From contig DAHWBL010000221.1 of assembly GCA_027323595.1 (NCBI GenBank), positions 1 to 6,630 of the forward strand: a stretch of 6,630 nt of DNA, written 5' to 3'. The position numbers and the translations under genes were made by a program. The notes under the pieces were generated by a model that worked only from the letters and a program-made list of their open reading frames with translations, was not told where the DNA came from and ran no database searches. This DNA is from Acetobacteraceae bacterium. GTDB lineage: Bacteria; Pseudomonadota; Alphaproteobacteria; Acetobacterales; Acetobacteraceae. The stretch's first letter is position 1, and each line of letters starts with the position of its first letter. Shown here in pieces: positions 5,681 to 6,630 of this stretch.

Positions 5681-5731
5681 ATACCAAAGCCCGCGAGCCG
5701 CGAAAGAGTCGCGGCCCGGGGGATTTGGTAT
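5681..5731 (-). terminator. long hairpin at the end of the acyl-CoA dehydrogenase gene
   Basis: An outer 8-bp helix pairs ATACCAAA (5681-5688) with TTTGGTAT (5724-5731). A middle CCCG/CGGG pairing (5690-5693 with 5717-5720) and an inner 7-bp helix GCCGCGA/TCGCGGC (5697-5703 with 5709-5715, 5-base loop) lie within it. The outer arm overlaps the last base of the dehydrogenase stop codon (5733-5731). A/T-rich outer arms around a GC core resemble a bidirectional terminator, and the position between the dehydrogenase and the exporter promoter fits. The T-stretch is short and interrupted. Confidence 0.5.
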
Positions 5732-6630
5732 TACTGAATCTTCACCCCCAGCAGCCCGGCGATCAGATTGCGCTGAATCTCGGACGTGCCCGCCGCGATG
5801 GTCGCCGCCCGGCTGTCGCGGAAATGCCGCTCCATCTCGAATTCCTTGTTGTAGCCATAGCCGCCCATGATCTGCACCCCGCGCGCGGCCGACCGCACCA
5901 GCGTCTCGGCGGCATGCAGCTTGGCCATGGTGATGTCGGCCAGCCCGTCCATCCCCTGGTCGATCTTCCAGGCCGCCAGATGGGTCAGCGCGCGCGCCGC
6001 CGCCACCTCGGTCGCCATGTCGGCCAGTTGGTGCCCCACCGCCTGGAAACTGCCGATCGGCCGGCCGAACTGGCGCCGCTCGCGGGCATACTCCAGCGCC
6101 ATGTCGGTCACCGCCGCCGCGGTGCCGGTGTCGCAGGCCGCCGCCACCAGCCGCTCGGTCTGCAACCCCGCCAGCACGCAGCCCCAGCCCTGATTTTCAC
6201 CCCCCACCAGCCGGTCCGCCGGCACCCGCACATCGCGCAGGAAAATCTCGTAGGTGCCGGTGCAATGCCGGCCCAGCATGTCGAGCTTGCGCAGCTCCAG
6301 CCCCGGCGTGTCATTATCGATCAGAAACAGCGACATCGACTGGCGGATGTTGCCGGTGGCCTCGGTGCGCACATACATGTTGATCACGGTGTCGCGCGCG
6401 CCAACCCCGCTCGCCCACAGCTTCTGCCCGTTGATCACATAGTCGTCGCCATCGCGCACCGCCAGCGTGCGCATCGCGCCAAGATCAGAGCCCGCATCGG
6501 GCTCCGACATCGAAATTCCCATCCGGATCCGCCCATCCAGCAGGCGCGGGATGAACGCGGCGCGCTGCGCGTCGGTGCCCTTGCGCGCCAGATTGAGCCC
6601 GCAGAACAGGCTCGCCCCGATGGTCATGAC
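5731..6630 (-). CDS. acyl-CoA dehydrogenase, N-terminus cut by window edge
   Basis: The frame is open to the border and gives 299 visible residues; the family is about 380 long, so roughly 80-90 N-terminal residues are missing. It is an FAD flavoenzyme that makes the trans-2,3 double bond in an acyl-CoA thioester, passing electrons to ETF. SMSEPDAGSD (about visible residues 40-49) is the family signature near the flavin, WASGVG and later RRQFGRPIGSFQAVGHQLADM are core motifs, and QIMGGYGY followed by AAGTSEIQRN forms the C-terminal dimer and flavin region. The usual MCAD-type catalytic Glu before GTS is Ala here (codon 5793-5791). Instead Glu in LQTERLV (codon 6156-6154) matches the catalytic base of isovaleryl-CoA and long-chain dehydrogenases, suggesting an IVD-like or branched-chain enzyme. 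The ATG at 6627 is internal, not the start. Substrate is not determined. Confidence 0.93.
   Translation of the reverse strand, partial: VMTIGASLFCGLNLARKGTDAQRAAFIPRLLDGRIRMGISMSEPDAGSDLGAMRTLAVRDGDDYVINGQKLWASGVGARDTVINMYVRTEATGNIRQSMSLFLIDNDTPGLELRKLDMLGRHCTGTYEIFLRDVRVPADRLVGGENQGWGCVLAGLQTERLVAAACDTGTAAAVTDMALEYARERRQFGRPIGSFQAVGHQLADMATEVAAARALTHLAAWKIDQGMDGLADITMAKLHAAETLVRSAARGVQIMGGYGYNKEFEMERHFRDSRAATIAAGTSEIQRNLIAGLLGVKIQ

Overview
The window is high-GC DNA (about two thirds G+C by eye), with codons strongly biased to G/C in third positions. Gene content suggests an alphaproteobacterium, probably a sphingomonad or acetobacter-like relative. That is an inference from protein style (short HTH protein beside YqgE, PRX5-type peroxiredoxin, LTXXQ periplasmic protein), since no rRNA or marker gene is present.

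Layout. The left edge holds a YqgE/AlgH-family gene on the minus strand, cut by the window border, and upstream of it a small helix-turn-helix-like gene in the same orientation. A 543-base gap (844-1386) follows. Its left part, on the minus strand, holds a plausible promoter, a compact array of hairpins enclosed by a 16-bp closing helix, and a 23-codon ORF with a strong ribosome binding site. This is the most unusual feature of the window. Its right part holds a 59-bp inverted repeat upstream of a peroxiredoxin gene on the plus strand. The peroxiredoxin converges on a MATE-family efflux transporter (minus), which diverges from a small secreted LTXXQ/Spy-like protein (plus).

From 3943 to 5549 lies a translationally coupled ABC-2 exporter pair on the minus strand, permease first and ATPase second. 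It is of the type that exports O-antigen, capsule or similar polysaccharides. The right edge is an acyl-CoA dehydrogenase (minus) lacking its N-terminus because of the border, with a long hairpin overlapping its stop codon.

How the genes relate. The only clear functional unit is the permease-ATPase pair. The HTH gene and yqgE may share a transcript that begins at the structured leader. Peroxiredoxin, MATE pump, LTXXQ protein and exporter all fit loosely with envelope and stress physiology, but each looks like its own transcription unit. No CRISPR array, transposase, tRNA or rRNA was seen.
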